This document shows positions 35,425 through 44,594 of a stretch of DNA of 64,000 nt, in pieces; within the stretch, counting starts at the first letter, position 1; every line of letters starts with the position of its first letter. A program made the translations under genes and the position numbers. The stretch lies in NCBI RefSeq assembly GCF_002836255.1, contig NZ_PJAU01000054.1, forward strand, positions 1 through 64,000. Direction: 5' to 3'. The notes beneath the pieces were generated by a model. It searched no databases, was not told the DNA's origin, and saw only the letters and a list, made by a program, of their open reading frames with translations. The DNA comes from Colwellia sp. 75C3 (lineage in GTDB: Bacteria > Pseudomonadota > Gammaproteobacteria > Enterobacterales > Alteromonadaceae).

Positions 35425-36459
35425 TTAGTCTGGTCCAACACGCACAACTAACTTACCGAAGTTTTCGCCTTTCAATAAGCCGATAAAAGCACTTACCGTA
35501 TTTTCAAGTCCTTCAACAAGATGCTCTTTATACTTTATCTCGCCAGCCATTAACCACTGCACCATTTGCTCGCTAAATTCGTTATAACGATGACCATAAT
35601 CATCAAAGACAATAAAGCCCTGCATTTTAATGCGCTTAACCAATAATGTACCCATTAATAACGATAGTCTGTCAGGACCGCTTGGTAATTCAGTAGCATT
35701 GTACTGAGAAATTAGTCCGCATAGCGGCACACGCGCACAGCTATTTAATAATGGCATAACAGCGTCAAACACTTTACCACCAACATTTTCAAAATAAACA
35801 TCGATGCCTGATGGACAAACCGCCGCTAATTGCTCGGCTAAATTTTCACTTTTATGATCTAAACAATAATCAAAACCTAAGGTTTCAACCGCATAGTCAC
35901 ATTTGGTATCGCCACCGGCAATGCCTATCACTTTACAGCCTTTTAATTTCGCGATTTGGCCAACTAAGCTACCGACAGCGCCAGTTGCCGCAGCAACCAC
36001 TACCGTTTCGCCCGCTTTTGGCTGACCAATATCAAGCAAGCCCATGTATGCTGTTAATCCTGGCATACCTAATACACCTAACGCATGTGATGGATTAGCC
36101 ATATTGTTATCAAGTTTCAATAATTCACTGCCATTGATAACGCTGTAATCTTGCCAGCCACCAAAAGCAACAACCCAATCACCTTTGTTATAATCGCTAT
36201 GGTTTGACTCTTCTACTCGACAAACACTACCACCAACCATGACTTCGTTTAATCCAACAGGGTCAGCATAAGATTTAGCATCATTCATCCGCCCGCGCAT
36301 ATAAGGGTCAAGTGAAAGAAAAACAGTGCGAAGTAATACTTCACCGGCTTTAGGTGTTGGTTTTTCGCTATTAACCAGGTTAAAGTTTTCAGCCGTTGGC
36401 GCGCCAAAAGGTCTTGAAGCCAAAACCATTTGGCGGTTTATATCAGTTGTTTGAGTCAT
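35425..36459 (-). CDS. NADPH-dependent alkenal/one oxidoreductase, CurA/YncB family
   Basis: 344 residues from the second ATG (36459), six bases after AGGA; the first ATG touches the ribosome site. SLDPYMRGRMND, VGGSVCRVEES, ALGVLGMPGLTAYMGLLDIGQPKAGETVVVAAATGAVGSLVGQIAKLKGCKVIGIAGG (NADPH site) and GKVFDAVMPLL are signatures of the zinc-free MDR leukotriene B4 dehydrogenase/curcumin reductase group. It reduces C=C bonds of alpha,beta-unsaturated carbonyls. Third in line behind the DJ-1-like and alcohol dehydrogenase genes, so probably part of an electrophile-detoxifying operon. Confidence 0.88.
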   Translation of the reverse strand: MTQTTDINRQMVLASRPFGAPTAENFNLVNSEKPTPKAGEVLLRTVFLSLDPYMRGRMNDAKSYADPVGLNEVMVGGSVCRVEESNHSDYNKGDWVVAFGGWQDYSVINGSELLKLDNNMANPSHALGVLGMPGLTAYMGLLDIGQPKAGETVVVAAATGAVGSLVGQIAKLKGCKVIGIAGGDTKCDYAVETLGFDYCLDHKSENLAEQLAAVCPSGIDVYFENVGGKVFDAVMPLLNSCARVPLCGLISQYNATELPSGPDRLSLLMGTLLVKRIKMQGFIVFDDYGHRYNEFSEQMVQWLMAGEIKYKEHLVEGLENTVSAFIGLLKGENFGKLVVRVGPD

Positions 36460-36611
36460 GTTCATTCCTATTAAGAAAGAGCTAATGTAAAAAGGTAGTG
36501 CAAAACGATAGTATTAAGAGATATTAAAAAGTCTGCGTGTGAACCTTTTAAAATAATGCATTCGAAAATAATGCACACGCCACTTATGCCGGTCTTAATT
36601 ATGATTAATCA

Positions 36612-37793
36612 TTACAATGCTTGAGTTAAGATCTCACGGCTTATGTCTAAAGTAATATCGTCATGTTCGCCCAATGCCGTCATACCATGTTGCTCTAATC
36701 GTTCAATCAGTAAGTCGATATCTTTGCTAGCTAGATCCACGTGGGATAAACGTGTTGGTACTTGCATTGTTTCGAAGAACTCTTCAGTTAAACGGATCGC
36801 TTGGTCAATACGCGTATTATCATCACCTTCAGTTATCTGCCAAACGCGTGTCGCGTATTGTAATAACTTTTCACGTTTTTGCTCTTTACGAACTTTCATT
36901 ACCGCAGGTAATACAATAGATAAGGTACGTGCGTGATCAATACCAAAAGCGCCCGTTAGTTCATGGCCTATCATATGCGTTGACCAATCTTGTGGCACGC
37001 CTGCACCGATAAGACCATTTAACGCCATGGTTGCTGACCACATGATATTAGCTCTAACTTCTAGGTTTTCTTTAGTGTCGGGGGCTAACGCTTTAGGTCC
37101 TTCTTCAATCAACGTTTGTAATAAACCTTCACTGAAACGGTCTTGCACTTTGCCATTAACGCTGTAAGTTAAATATTGCTCGATGGTATGAATAAAGGCA
37201 TCAACGACACCATTACTGATTTGACGATCCGATAATGACAAGGTCACAGTCGGGTCTAACACGGCAAATAATGGACGAACTAAAGGACTAGCGAAAGGTA
37301 GTTTATTACCATCGCGTGTCACGACAGAGTTACCATTACTTTCAGATCCTGTCGCTGGCAAGGTTAATACCGCGCCAATCGGTAATGCTTTTGTTACTGC
37401 TTGCTGTTTAGCGAGAATATCCCAAGGGTCACTTACTACATCACTATCTTCACTATTACCTTCGTAAAGTGCGGCTGCGGCAATAAATTTAGCGCCATCA
37501 ACAACAGATCCACCACCAACGGCAAGCAAGTAATCAATGTTTTCTGCTTTGATAATCTCTTGAGCTTTCATCAAGGTATCGTAAGTTGGATTTGGCTCGA
37601 TACCTGAAAATTCAAACAGAGTATGTTCACTAAGGGCATCAATCACTTGTTTATAAACGCCGTTACCTTTAATTGAACCGCCGCCATAAACCAATAATAC
37701 TCTTGCGTCTAAAGGGATTTCTTTTGAGATGACTTTAATTTGTCCCTCACCAAAATTAATCTTGGTAGGGTTTTGAAAGTTAAAATTTAACAT
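36612..37793 (-). CDS. Iron-dependent alcohol/aldehyde dehydrogenase, YqhD-like
   Basis: 393 residues. GGGSIKGNGVYKQV and AVGGGSVVDGAKFIA form the NAD(P) site. Metal ligands are in NGVVDAFIHTIEQYL (Asp, His) and THMIGHELTGAFGIDHARTLSIVLP (two His). PATGSESNGNSVVT is the usual family motif. The full length and order match YqhD/butanol dehydrogenases, NADPH-dependent reductases of toxic aldehydes. It lies 97 bases after the DJ-1-like gene, with a hairpin between them, and 153 bases before the CurA-like gene. Confidence 0.88.
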   Translation of the reverse strand: MLNFNFQNPTKINFGEGQIKVISKEIPLDARVLLVYGGGSIKGNGVYKQVIDALSEHTLFEFSGIEPNPTYDTLMKAQEIIKAENIDYLLAVGGGSVVDGAKFIAAAALYEGNSEDSDVVSDPWDILAKQQAVTKALPIGAVLTLPATGSESNGNSVVTRDGNKLPFASPLVRPLFAVLDPTVTLSLSDRQISNGVVDAFIHTIEQYLTYSVNGKVQDRFSEGLLQTLIEEGPKALAPDTKENLEVRANIMWSATMALNGLIGAGVPQDWSTHMIGHELTGAFGIDHARTLSIVLPAVMKVRKEQKREKLLQYATRVWQITEGDDNTRIDQAIRLTEEFFETMQVPTRLSHVDLASKDIDLLIERLEQHGMTALGEHDDITLDISREILTQAL

Positions 37794-37829
37794 ATTGAAT
37801 CCTGTACTTTTCTATAACAAATGAGGCGG

Positions 37830-37860
37830 CTAGTGTAGGTAAGCGAGTTAGCTACACTAG
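37830..37860 (-). terminator. Intercistronic hairpin between DJ-1-like and dehydrogenase genes
   Basis: CTAGTGTAG (37830-37838) pairs exactly with CTACACTAG (37852-37860) around 13 bases. No T-run follows on the minus strand. It may trim or partly terminate the operon transcript, or stabilise mRNA ends. Confidence 0.45.
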
Positions 37861-37889
37861 TTTACTATTCTGATTAACAGCTCTCGAAA

Positions 37890-38576
37890 CTAAGCTGAAA
37901 GATGAGCCAATAATTTTTCAGCCGCTAATGCTGAACTTGCTGGGTTTTGACCAGTAATAATAAGACCGTCTTGTATTGCAAAGGCATGCCAATCTTCAGC
38001 TTTTTGATATTCGCCACCACGTTTAATTAATTCATCTTCAACTAAAAATGGCACTATTTCTGTTAATTGCACTGCATCTTCTTCGCTGTTAGTAAAACCA
38101 GTTACTGCTTTACCTTTAACAGCAAAGTCGCCAGAGGCTTGTTTTACATTTAATAAAGCGGCACTAGCATGACAAACAGTGGCAACGGCTTTACCTGCAT
38201 TAAGAAAGCTTTCAATCAAAGCGATTGAGTCGGTATTATCCGTAAGATCCCATAATGGACCATGACCACCCGGATAGAAAACGCCATCAAAATCACTTTC
38301 ATTAACTGAAGATAACAGTACTGTACTAGCGATTTTAGCTTGTGCGGTAGCATCAGCGTCATAACGGTCAGTGGCCGCAGTTTGGAAATCAGCTAATGTG
38401 CTTGTAGGGTCAATTGGCGCTTGTCCGCCTTTTGGTGTTGCCAAAGTTACTTCAACACCTGCATCAATAAATGCGTAATAAGGGGCTGCAAACTCTTCAA
38501 CCCAAAAGCCTGTTTTTTTGCCAGTGTTGCCAAGTTCGTCATGTGAAGTCAGTACCATCAATATTTTTTTAGTCAT
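37890..38576 (-). CDS. DJ-1/PfpI family protein (Hsp31-like, type 1 amidotransferase fold)
   Basis: 228 residues from the ATG at 38576. KILMVLTSHDELGNTGKKTGFWVEEFAAPYYAF includes the family glutamate. GVFYPGGHGPLWDLTDN and KAVATVCHASAALLN carry the nucleophilic cysteine in the elbow. Members act as glutathione-independent glyoxalases (methylglyoxal to lactate) or protein deglycases. It is the first gene of the operon, nearest the palindromic LysR site, which supports a carbonyl-stress function. Confidence 0.85.
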   Translation of the reverse strand: MTKKILMVLTSHDELGNTGKKTGFWVEEFAAPYYAFIDAGVEVTLATPKGGQAPIDPTSTLADFQTAATDRYDADATAQAKIASTVLLSSVNESDFDGVFYPGGHGPLWDLTDNTDSIALIESFLNAGKAVATVCHASAALLNVKQASGDFAVKGKAVTGFTNSEEDAVQLTEIVPFLVEDELIKRGGEYQKAEDWHAFAIQDGLIITGQNPASSALAAEKLLAHLSA

Positions 38577-38694
38577 TATCATTCATCCATTTATTTAACT
38601 GTTGGGAGTAAGTGTATGTTCGTTTTCATTATCATTTTCTATAGCGCTAGTATATGCCTAAGCCCTTAGGTGAACAATGCAGATAAAACTGACA

Positions 38695-38721
38695 ACATTG
38701 TATCAATAATTGATACAATGT
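38695..38721. promoter_or_regulatory. 27-bp near-perfect palindrome, LysR operator
   Basis: Two 13-base arms (38695-38707 and 38709-38721) are exact reverse complements around a single A. The core TCAATAATTGA lies in a larger T-N11-A frame. It is 38 bases before the LysR start and about 120 bases before the divergent DJ-1-like start, so it can serve autoregulation and operon activation. Confidence 0.7.
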
Positions 38722-38758
38722 ATTCTCACACATATATTACAGATGGCTAGGTAGTGTT

Positions 38759-39670
38759 ATGAATGTTTCATTTGAACGACTAAAGAGTATGGTCGTTTTT
38801 GCGCAAGTTATCGAACAAGGCAGTTTAAGCGCGGCAGCAAAACATTTAGGACTCTCTCGAGCGGTAGTTAGTTATCACCTGAAAAAGCTTGAAGCACAAC
38901 TCGATGTGAAATTGCTTAACCGCTCTACCCGCTCTATTAACCTCACTGAAGCAGGCCAAGCCTACTATGAACGCTGTCGTGTTATTGCCGAGCAAGCCAG
39001 TGCTGCTAATCAACAAATTGAAAATTATAAAAGTGAGCCTGTAGGATTACTTAAAATTACCTGTCCGGTAAATGTTGGTTTGCAAACGGTTGTGCCTGCC
39101 CTTAATGAGTTTAAAAAGATCTATCCTAAAATTGAACTGGATGTCATGTTAACTGATGAAGTGGTTAATATTATGAAAGAAGGAATCGATTTGGCCATTC
39201 GCGGAGCGCCATTACCTGACTCAGGTTTGCAAGCGAGTAAATTAGCCACACTTACAACATGTCTTTGTGGTGCGCCTGACTACTTTCTTCAATATGGACA
39301 CCCCACTAAACCTGCTGATTTAGCTGAGCATCAATGGGTTATCTACAAATTGACTTCAGGGGTATTAACCTTAAAGAAAGGCAGCCGATCATTTAGTATT
39401 GCTACCCAAGGAAGCATTAGTACTAATAATGCCGCGGCTCGTACCGCATTTGTTGAAGCTGGTCATGGCTTAGCCCGTATCCCTACTTATGATGCTTGGC
39501 CAAAAATACAAGCGGGTACGTTAGAAACAGTGCTTGATGACTATACCTTTAACGATATAAATGTGTATGGTGTTTTCCCGCCGGGCACTGCCAATTCTAA
39601 AAAGCTTAGGTTATTGCTTAACTTTTTGAAAGAGTACTTTACCAGCCAAATAAGTATAAAAACGCCCTAG
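38759..39670 (+). CDS. LysR-family transcriptional regulator
   Basis: 303 residues. HTH: LKSMVVFAQVIEQGSLSAAAKHLGLSRAVVSYHLKKLEAQLDVKLLNRSTRSINLTEAG. The effector domain is of the CrgA subgroup (LLKITCPVNVGLQTVVPALNEFKKIYPKIELDVMLTDEVVNIMKEGIDLAIRGAPLPDSGLQASKL). Divergent from the reductase operon. It probably senses an electrophile or aldehyde, by analogy with YqhC- and NemR-controlled systems, although those regulators belong to other families. Confidence 0.88.
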   Translation: MNVSFERLKSMVVFAQVIEQGSLSAAAKHLGLSRAVVSYHLKKLEAQLDVKLLNRSTRSINLTEAGQAYYERCRVIAEQASAANQQIENYKSEPVGLLKITCPVNVGLQTVVPALNEFKKIYPKIELDVMLTDEVVNIMKEGIDLAIRGAPLPDSGLQASKLATLTTCLCGAPDYFLQYGHPTKPADLAEHQWVIYKLTSGVLTLKKGSRSFSIATQGSISTNNAAARTAFVEAGHGLARIPTYDAWPKIQAGTLETVLDDYTFNDINVYGVFPPGTANSKKLRLLLNFLKEYFTSQISIKTP

Positions 39671-39860
39671 CTAACTTTAGACAATTTTAGCTGATCTCTT
39701 AAACATTCATTTGATCTTCATTGGATAAAGTCGCACAATCCTCGGCTTATCTCCAAGCCGCTATCAGCACAGAGAATGTCGGTCGTAAGGAAGCTAATAA
39801 ATCAGCTCCCTACTGAAATATCATCAAATAAAAACAGTAGTAAGTAATTAGAGTAAAATC

Positions 39861-40406
39861 ATGCATTCAAAAATACAAATGAGTAAAGAAGAGCTTAGAG
39901 AAAACAAACCCACGAGAAATGAATATTTAGATAAGCCAAAGCTGCCTTTAATCGTGGTATTAGATAATGTCACTAATAGCTACAATATTGGTGCATTTAT
40001 TCGCTTAGCTGATGCTTTTGCTATCGAAAAAGTCATCGTTTGTGGCGCATTAACCATTTCAGATAAAAAAATGAAAAAAGCCTCACGAAATGAAGCTAAA
40101 TGGGTGTGTGTTGAATATAGCGATAGTACTACCACCACATTACAAAGCTTATTAGATGATGGCTTTCAGCTTTACAGTGTTGAGCTATGCCAAGAGTCGG
40201 TTGATTACGCTTCAATAACTTACCCTGCTAAATCAGTATTAGTATTGGGTAATGAACGTAAAGGTGTCAGTGAAGAAGCATTAAAATTAAGTCATCAACA
40301 AATACACATTCCAATGTTTGGTATGGGTAACTCGTTGAATGTTTCCACCGCTGGTGCCATTGTTTTAGCCGAATGTGCTAATCAAATTAGAAAACAGCTA
40401 CCGTAA
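39861..40406 (+). CDS. TrmH/SpoU family RNA 2'-O-methyltransferase
   Basis: 181 residues, the size of a catalytic domain without an N-terminal substrate domain. Motif 1: VVLDNVTNSYNIGAFIRLADAF (N and R). Motif 2: KSVLVLGNERKGVSEEAL. Motif 3: IHIPMFGMGNSLNVSTAGAIVLAE. These build the SPOUT knot that binds S-adenosylmethionine. The target RNA cannot be read; TrmH (tRNA Gm18) is one option. Single gene. Confidence 0.85.
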   Translation: MHSKIQMSKEELRENKPTRNEYLDKPKLPLIVVLDNVTNSYNIGAFIRLADAFAIEKVIVCGALTISDKKMKKASRNEAKWVCVEYSDSTTTTLQSLLDDGFQLYSVELCQESVDYASITYPAKSVLVLGNERKGVSEEALKLSHQQIHIPMFGMGNSLNVSTAGAIVLAECANQIRKQLP

Positions 40407-40579
40407 TACCAAAGAAATGCCCCAATAAATTACTTAAGAAAGTTACCTGCGGTAGTGATCTCAAGTATTTCCGTAATAAATGTTTATATTGCTCGGGCGA
40501 ACAGAACTGTAGTGGCTTAAGAATTAGGCCACTACATAATCAATCAACAAATAAATCTATGCTTTTACTTTATGGGTAA

Positions 40580-41017
40580 CTATTTAGTTAAAATATTATG
40601 TGCACTTTTTAATACCGAATCTTCATGATAAATATAATCATTCACTGTCGGTACCTGCTCTATATCAACCTCAACACCATTTCCTTCAAACAATTGACCG
40701 TTAGGCCTAAAAGAAATCATTGATGATAAGTTCAGCGTTAATTTAGAGTAACCTAGCGTAACAGGACGATTAGAGCCACTCATGCCAGCGGTGGCCTCGC
40801 CCATTAATGTTGTTTGTGGCAATAATTTAAAGGCATTAGCAAAACCATCAGAAGCACTTGCTGAGCCAGCATTAGTTAACACGATGACAGGCTTGGTATA
40901 GTGATATTGCTGCGCTTGGGGCTCTGCAATTCTATAAAGCCATTCACGGTAGTTTTGTCTTGGGAAAGACCATTGTGGTGAAAATGACCACCTCGCGGTC
41001 CAAAGCTTTGCTGCCGT
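40580..41017 (-). pseudogene. C-terminal fragment of an S41 (tail-specific) peptidase
   Basis: The frame is open from an in-frame stop at 41018-41020 to the stop at 40580. It encodes only the catalytic C-lobe: PVIVLTNAGSASASDGFANAFKLL (catalytic Ser in the SASA loop), TTLMGEATAGMSGSNRPVTLG and MISFRPNGQLFEGNGVEVDIEQVP. The PDZ domain and N-terminal part are missing, and no start codon with a ribosome site precedes it. It abuts a fossil of an exonuclease gene, so two deletions or a rearrangement joined them. Confidence 0.7.
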
Positions 41018-41095
41018 TTAAGGCCATGCATTTTATAGTTAATCAATGCACCTAACTTATGATTTGGTGGCCTTTGAGATAATCGATGAGATAGT
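41009..41095 (-). pseudogene. Internal fragment of a DnaQ-like exonuclease gene
   Basis: About 85 bases are roughly 80% identical to 44015-44105, inside the intact exonuclease gene 3 kb away, on the same strand. Read on the minus strand they encode NHKLGALINYK, against NHKLGTLINYK in the intact copy. Neither end of the gene is present. It runs directly into the S41 fragment. Confidence 0.65.
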
Positions 41096-41368
41096 AATAA
41101 ACGTCCTTCATAAAATTATGACATTTTTTCACATAAAAACGACAACAATACCGGTAGCCTACTGTTTTCAGTAGTTCCTAATAAAAAAACGTCGGTTTTT
41201 TGTTAAAACCTGTCGGTAATTTACTAGTTACATTACCGATAAAGATTCAATCTGATAAACGTTGGTTTTTGCTTAAGTCTTAAACTACCTCATAAAAATA
41301 ATACGTAAAACAGTAGTCATAGGGCTGCTGTAATAAACGTTAAACACAAATGATGGAGTCAATATCAG
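41096..41368. other. Promoter region of the subtilisin gene
   Basis: 273 bases without a gene. It contains short repeats of a CG(T/A)CGGTTTTT-like string and AT-rich promoter-like sequence. No clear dyad operator was recognised. Confidence 0.35.
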
Positions 41369-43741
41369 ATGAAAAATAATAACAAGCTTGTACTGAGTAC
41401 TATAGCCTTATCCGTTTTAGCCGTGACTAGTGCCGCAAGTAATGCAGCACCTCAGGCGCAACTTAATAAAGCAAATAAAATGGCTACGGCGCAATCTTCA
41501 ACGCTTAGTTTTGCACAGTGGCGAGCAGAGCAAAAACTTGCACGTACTGATTACACCGACAGATTAATTATTACCTTTAAAGATAAGAAGCAAGGTAAGA
41601 CGGTTCCTCCTGGTCTAGCTAAAAAAATTGGTTTAAATTTAAAGCACGTTAAAATATTAAAAAATAATAGCCACGTAATCGCTCTTGATGAAATGCATGC
41701 AGTAAAAGATGTTGAAAAATTCATTGAAAAACTACGCAGACACCCTTCTGTTGTATCGATTGAACCAGATTACCAACGTTTTTTAATGGCGCAAAACCAA
41801 CCTTGGGGCATCTCAAAGACCCAATCCGATCAATTAACAGACACTGATGCATCGAACATGACAGTGTGTATTATTGACTCAGGTTACGAACAATCTAACC
41901 CTGATTTAAATGCAAATAATGCGTCGGGTACGAATAACTCTGGTACAGGTAACTGGTATCAAAACGGTGGTTCTCACGGAACACACGTAGCTGGTACTAT
42001 TGCTGGCGTAAATAACAGCGAAGGTGTTGTCGGTATTTTACCAAGCACTAACGTTAACCTTCATATTGTAAAAGTATTTAACGAAGCAGGTTGGGGTTAC
42101 TCTGGTGACTTATCTGACGCAGTTGATACGTGTGTAAGCAACGGCGCTAAAGTTGTTAATATGAGTTTAGGTGGTGCAGGTTCAAGTGTTACTGAAAAAA
42201 ATGCATTACAAGCTGCTGCTGATACTGGCGTATTATTAATCGCCGCTTCTGGTAATGATGGTGACGCGACTCTGTCATATCCAGCTTCTTACGACGTGGT
42301 AATGGCTGTTGGCGCTTTAGACAGCAATAACCAACATGCTGAATTCTCTCAATATACCAGTCAAGTTGAAGTATCTGCACCTGGTGAAGCTATTTTATCT
42401 ACGGTTGCTGGTGATGGTCGTTTAGGTTTCATTACTGTCGGTTCAACAACTTATGGTAATGACAGTGTCGTTCCTCAAACGCATTACATTCAAAGTGCTG
42501 GTAACTTCGTTGTTAGCAATGTTGATGGTGCTGCCAATGGCGTATTATCAAGCTGTACCATTTCAGGTAGCAGCTACAGCTGTTCAAACGTGAATGGTAA
42601 CATTTGTTTAGCTGAGCGTAATGACAACCAAAAAGGTAGTAATTACCCTGAGATAAACCCAGCTAAAGCGTGTGCTAATGCCGGCGCCTCTGCTGTTATC
42701 GTTTATAGTGACAGTACTCGTCCTGGCTTACAAAATCCTTTCCTAGTTGATGCAAATACTGACGTAACGGTACCAACCGTTTCTGTTAGCCGTGCATTAG
42801 GTCAACAACTAATGACTCAATTAGGCACTAACGCTAGTTTAACCGTTAATGGCTCACAAGATTATGCCTATTACAATGGTACTTCTATGGCTACGCCTCA
42901 TGTAACTGGTGTTGCTGCATTAGTATGGAGCAACAACCCGAACTGTACTGCCGATGATGTACGTAGTGCATTAAAAAACACTGCGGTTGATTTAGGTGCA
43001 GCAGGTCGTGATGACAAAACAGGTTTTGGCTTAGTACAAGCAAAAGCAGCGTCTGATGCGTTAGCAGCGAGTTGTGGCGGCGGTACAACTCCTCCTCCAC
43101 CACCAACAGGCAATACCCTTACTAATGGTGTAGCTAAAACTAACCTTGGATCAAGCACAGAGCTTAGCTTTACTATGGAAGTTCCTGCTGGTGCCACTGA
43201 GTTAAACTTTGCTATGGCTGGTGGTACGGGTGATGCTGATCTTTATGTTAAATTTGGTTCAGCACCAACTACGAGTAGCTATGATTGTCGTCCATATAAA
43301 GGCGGTAACACTGAAAGCTGTCCAATAGCTAGCGCTCAAGCAGGTACTTACCATGTGAAATTGATTGCTTACTCAGCATTTACTGGTGTTAACTTAACAG
43401 CTAGTTTCATTGAGCCGACTACGGGTGGCGGCGCTACTGGTGGTAGTGCTTCAGTAACAGATATTAGTGTTGCTCGAAGAGCTTGGACATACTATACAAT
43501 TGATGTTCCTGCTGGCATGGCTACATTAGATTTTGCTATGAGCGGTGGTACGGGTGATGCGGATATGTATATTAGACGTGGTACTCAACCGACCTCTTCA
43601 ACTTATGATTGTCGTCCTTACAAAAGTGGAAACACTGAAGCTTGTGCATTTACCAATCCAGTCGCTGATACATGGCATATAGGTGTTTACGGTTACTCTG
43701 CAGCAAGCGGTATTAGCTTAGACGTAACTTATAATCCATAA
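41369..43741 (+). CDS. Secreted subtilisin-like serine protease with two PPC domains
   Basis: 790 residues. Signal peptide (residues 1-28, ending SNAAP), an inhibitor I9-type propeptide (DRLIITFKDKKQGK...SVVSIEPDYQRF), then the S8 domain with catalytic D170 (CIIDSGYE), H203 (GSHGTHVAGT) and S506 (NGTSMATPH). A PA-like insert lies between H203 and S506 (about residues 360-500). After a TTPPPPPTG linker come two PPC domains (GGTGDADLYVKFGSAP and GGTGDADMYIRRGTQP), which help secretion and substrate binding and are usually cleaved off. Extracellular protein degradation is the likely role, as in other marine gammaproteobacteria. A very strong terminator follows. Confidence 0.92.
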   Translation: MKNNNKLVLSTIALSVLAVTSAASNAAPQAQLNKANKMATAQSSTLSFAQWRAEQKLARTDYTDRLIITFKDKKQGKTVPPGLAKKIGLNLKHVKILKNNSHVIALDEMHAVKDVEKFIEKLRRHPSVVSIEPDYQRFLMAQNQPWGISKTQSDQLTDTDASNMTVCIIDSGYEQSNPDLNANNASGTNNSGTGNWYQNGGSHGTHVAGTIAGVNNSEGVVGILPSTNVNLHIVKVFNEAGWGYSGDLSDAVDTCVSNGAKVVNMSLGGAGSSVTEKNALQAAADTGVLLIAASGNDGDATLSYPASYDVVMAVGALDSNNQHAEFSQYTSQVEVSAPGEAILSTVAGDGRLGFITVGSTTYGNDSVVPQTHYIQSAGNFVVSNVDGAANGVLSSCTISGSSYSCSNVNGNICLAERNDNQKGSNYPEINPAKACANAGASAVIVYSDSTRPGLQNPFLVDANTDVTVPTVSVSRALGQQLMTQLGTNASLTVNGSQDYAYYNGTSMATPHVTGVAALVWSNNPNCTADDVRSALKNTAVDLGAAGRDDKTGFGLVQAKAASDALAASCGGGTTPPPPPTGNTLTNGVAKTNLGSSTELSFTMEVPAGATELNFAMAGGTGDADLYVKFGSAPTTSSYDCRPYKGGNTESCPIASAQAGTYHVKLIAYSAFTGVNLTASFIEPTTGGGATGGSASVTDISVARRAWTYYTIDVPAGMATLDFAMSGGTGDADMYIRRGTQPTSSTYDCRPYKSGNTEACAFTNPVADTWHIGVYGYSAASGISLDVTYNP

Positions 43742-43769
43742 TAAAATTATTGCCTAAACGGTAAAACTA

Positions 43770-43803
43770 AAAACCCGATACAAGGCAACTTGTATCGGGT
43801 TTT
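43770..43803. terminator. Strong bidirectional terminator with GCAA tetraloop
   Basis: AAAACCCGATACAAG (43770-43784), loop GCAA, CTTGTATCGGGTTTT (43789-43803): 15 perfect pairs. It lies between the convergent subtilisin and exonuclease genes. Confidence 0.9.
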
Positions 43804-43845
43804 ATTTATATTGATGTCGCTAAAACAGCATTAAATATTAGTAGA

Positions 43846-44457
43846 CTATTTGCAACTGGCTAACAGCTTACCAACATTCGCTTTAGTCGCTTTAGTTAAC
43901 TTCTGGATTAATGAAAATGGTACTTCATCAATACCCGCTTCGTGTTGAATATCATCTAACATGGCTAACCAAAGTTTTGCCGTCATTTCAGAATCGTATA
44001 ACGCTCTATGGAAACTGCCGTTTGAGGCAATGCCTTTATAATTAATCAATGTGCCTAACTTATGATTCGGTGCACTTTGATATAATCGACGAGATAGCAA
44101 TAACGAACAAGCGAACTGACCATCGTAATCTGACGAGATACGCTTTAACTCACTGTCTAAAAAACGTTTATCAAACGAGGCATTATGAGCGACAAGGTTT
44201 TGCCCTTGAATAAAATCAGCAAAACGTTCCATAACTTCATCACATGGCGCTGCTTTATTTAACATTTCATTGGTGATGCCTGTGTAATCGGCAATAAAAT
44301 GACTTACCGGTCGTCCAGGATACATCAGCTCTTGAAAGCGTTCAGTGACCACACCATTTTCAAGTTTTACCGCACCTATTTCAATAGCTCTATCGCCATT
44401 ATTAGGTGAAAGACCTGTTGTTTCAAAATCGAGAATTATTAGAGAATTTGCGTTCAT
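43846..44457 (-). CDS. DnaQ-like 3'-5' exonuclease (DEDDh)
   Basis: 203 residues. Exo I: IILDFETTGLSPNNGDRAIEIGAV (Asp, Glu). Exo II: LVAHNASFDKRFLDSEL (Asp). Exo III: NGSFHRALYDSEMTAKLW (His and Asp). The length fits a stand-alone exonuclease domain such as the PolC/DnaQ-like or RNase T group. The role could be DNA repair or RNA trimming. A decayed partial copy of this gene lies at 41009-41095. Confidence 0.87.
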   Translation of the reverse strand: MNANSLIILDFETTGLSPNNGDRAIEIGAVKLENGVVTERFQELMYPGRPVSHFIADYTGITNEMLNKAAPCDEVMERFADFIQGQNLVAHNASFDKRFLDSELKRISSDYDGQFACSLLLSRRLYQSAPNHKLGTLINYKGIASNGSFHRALYDSEMTAKLWLAMLDDIQHEAGIDEVPFSLIQKLTKATKANVGKLLASCK

Positions 44458-44594
44458 AAAAGTAGTGACAGCTTAGTTTTAGATCAGTGATAGATTAGTT
44501 AACAATTAATGGCCGTTATTAACGATAGGAAACTCAACAGAATAACAGAATGATAATATTCACTTTAACATTCTGTTCCGTGCGGCCAAGTTAT

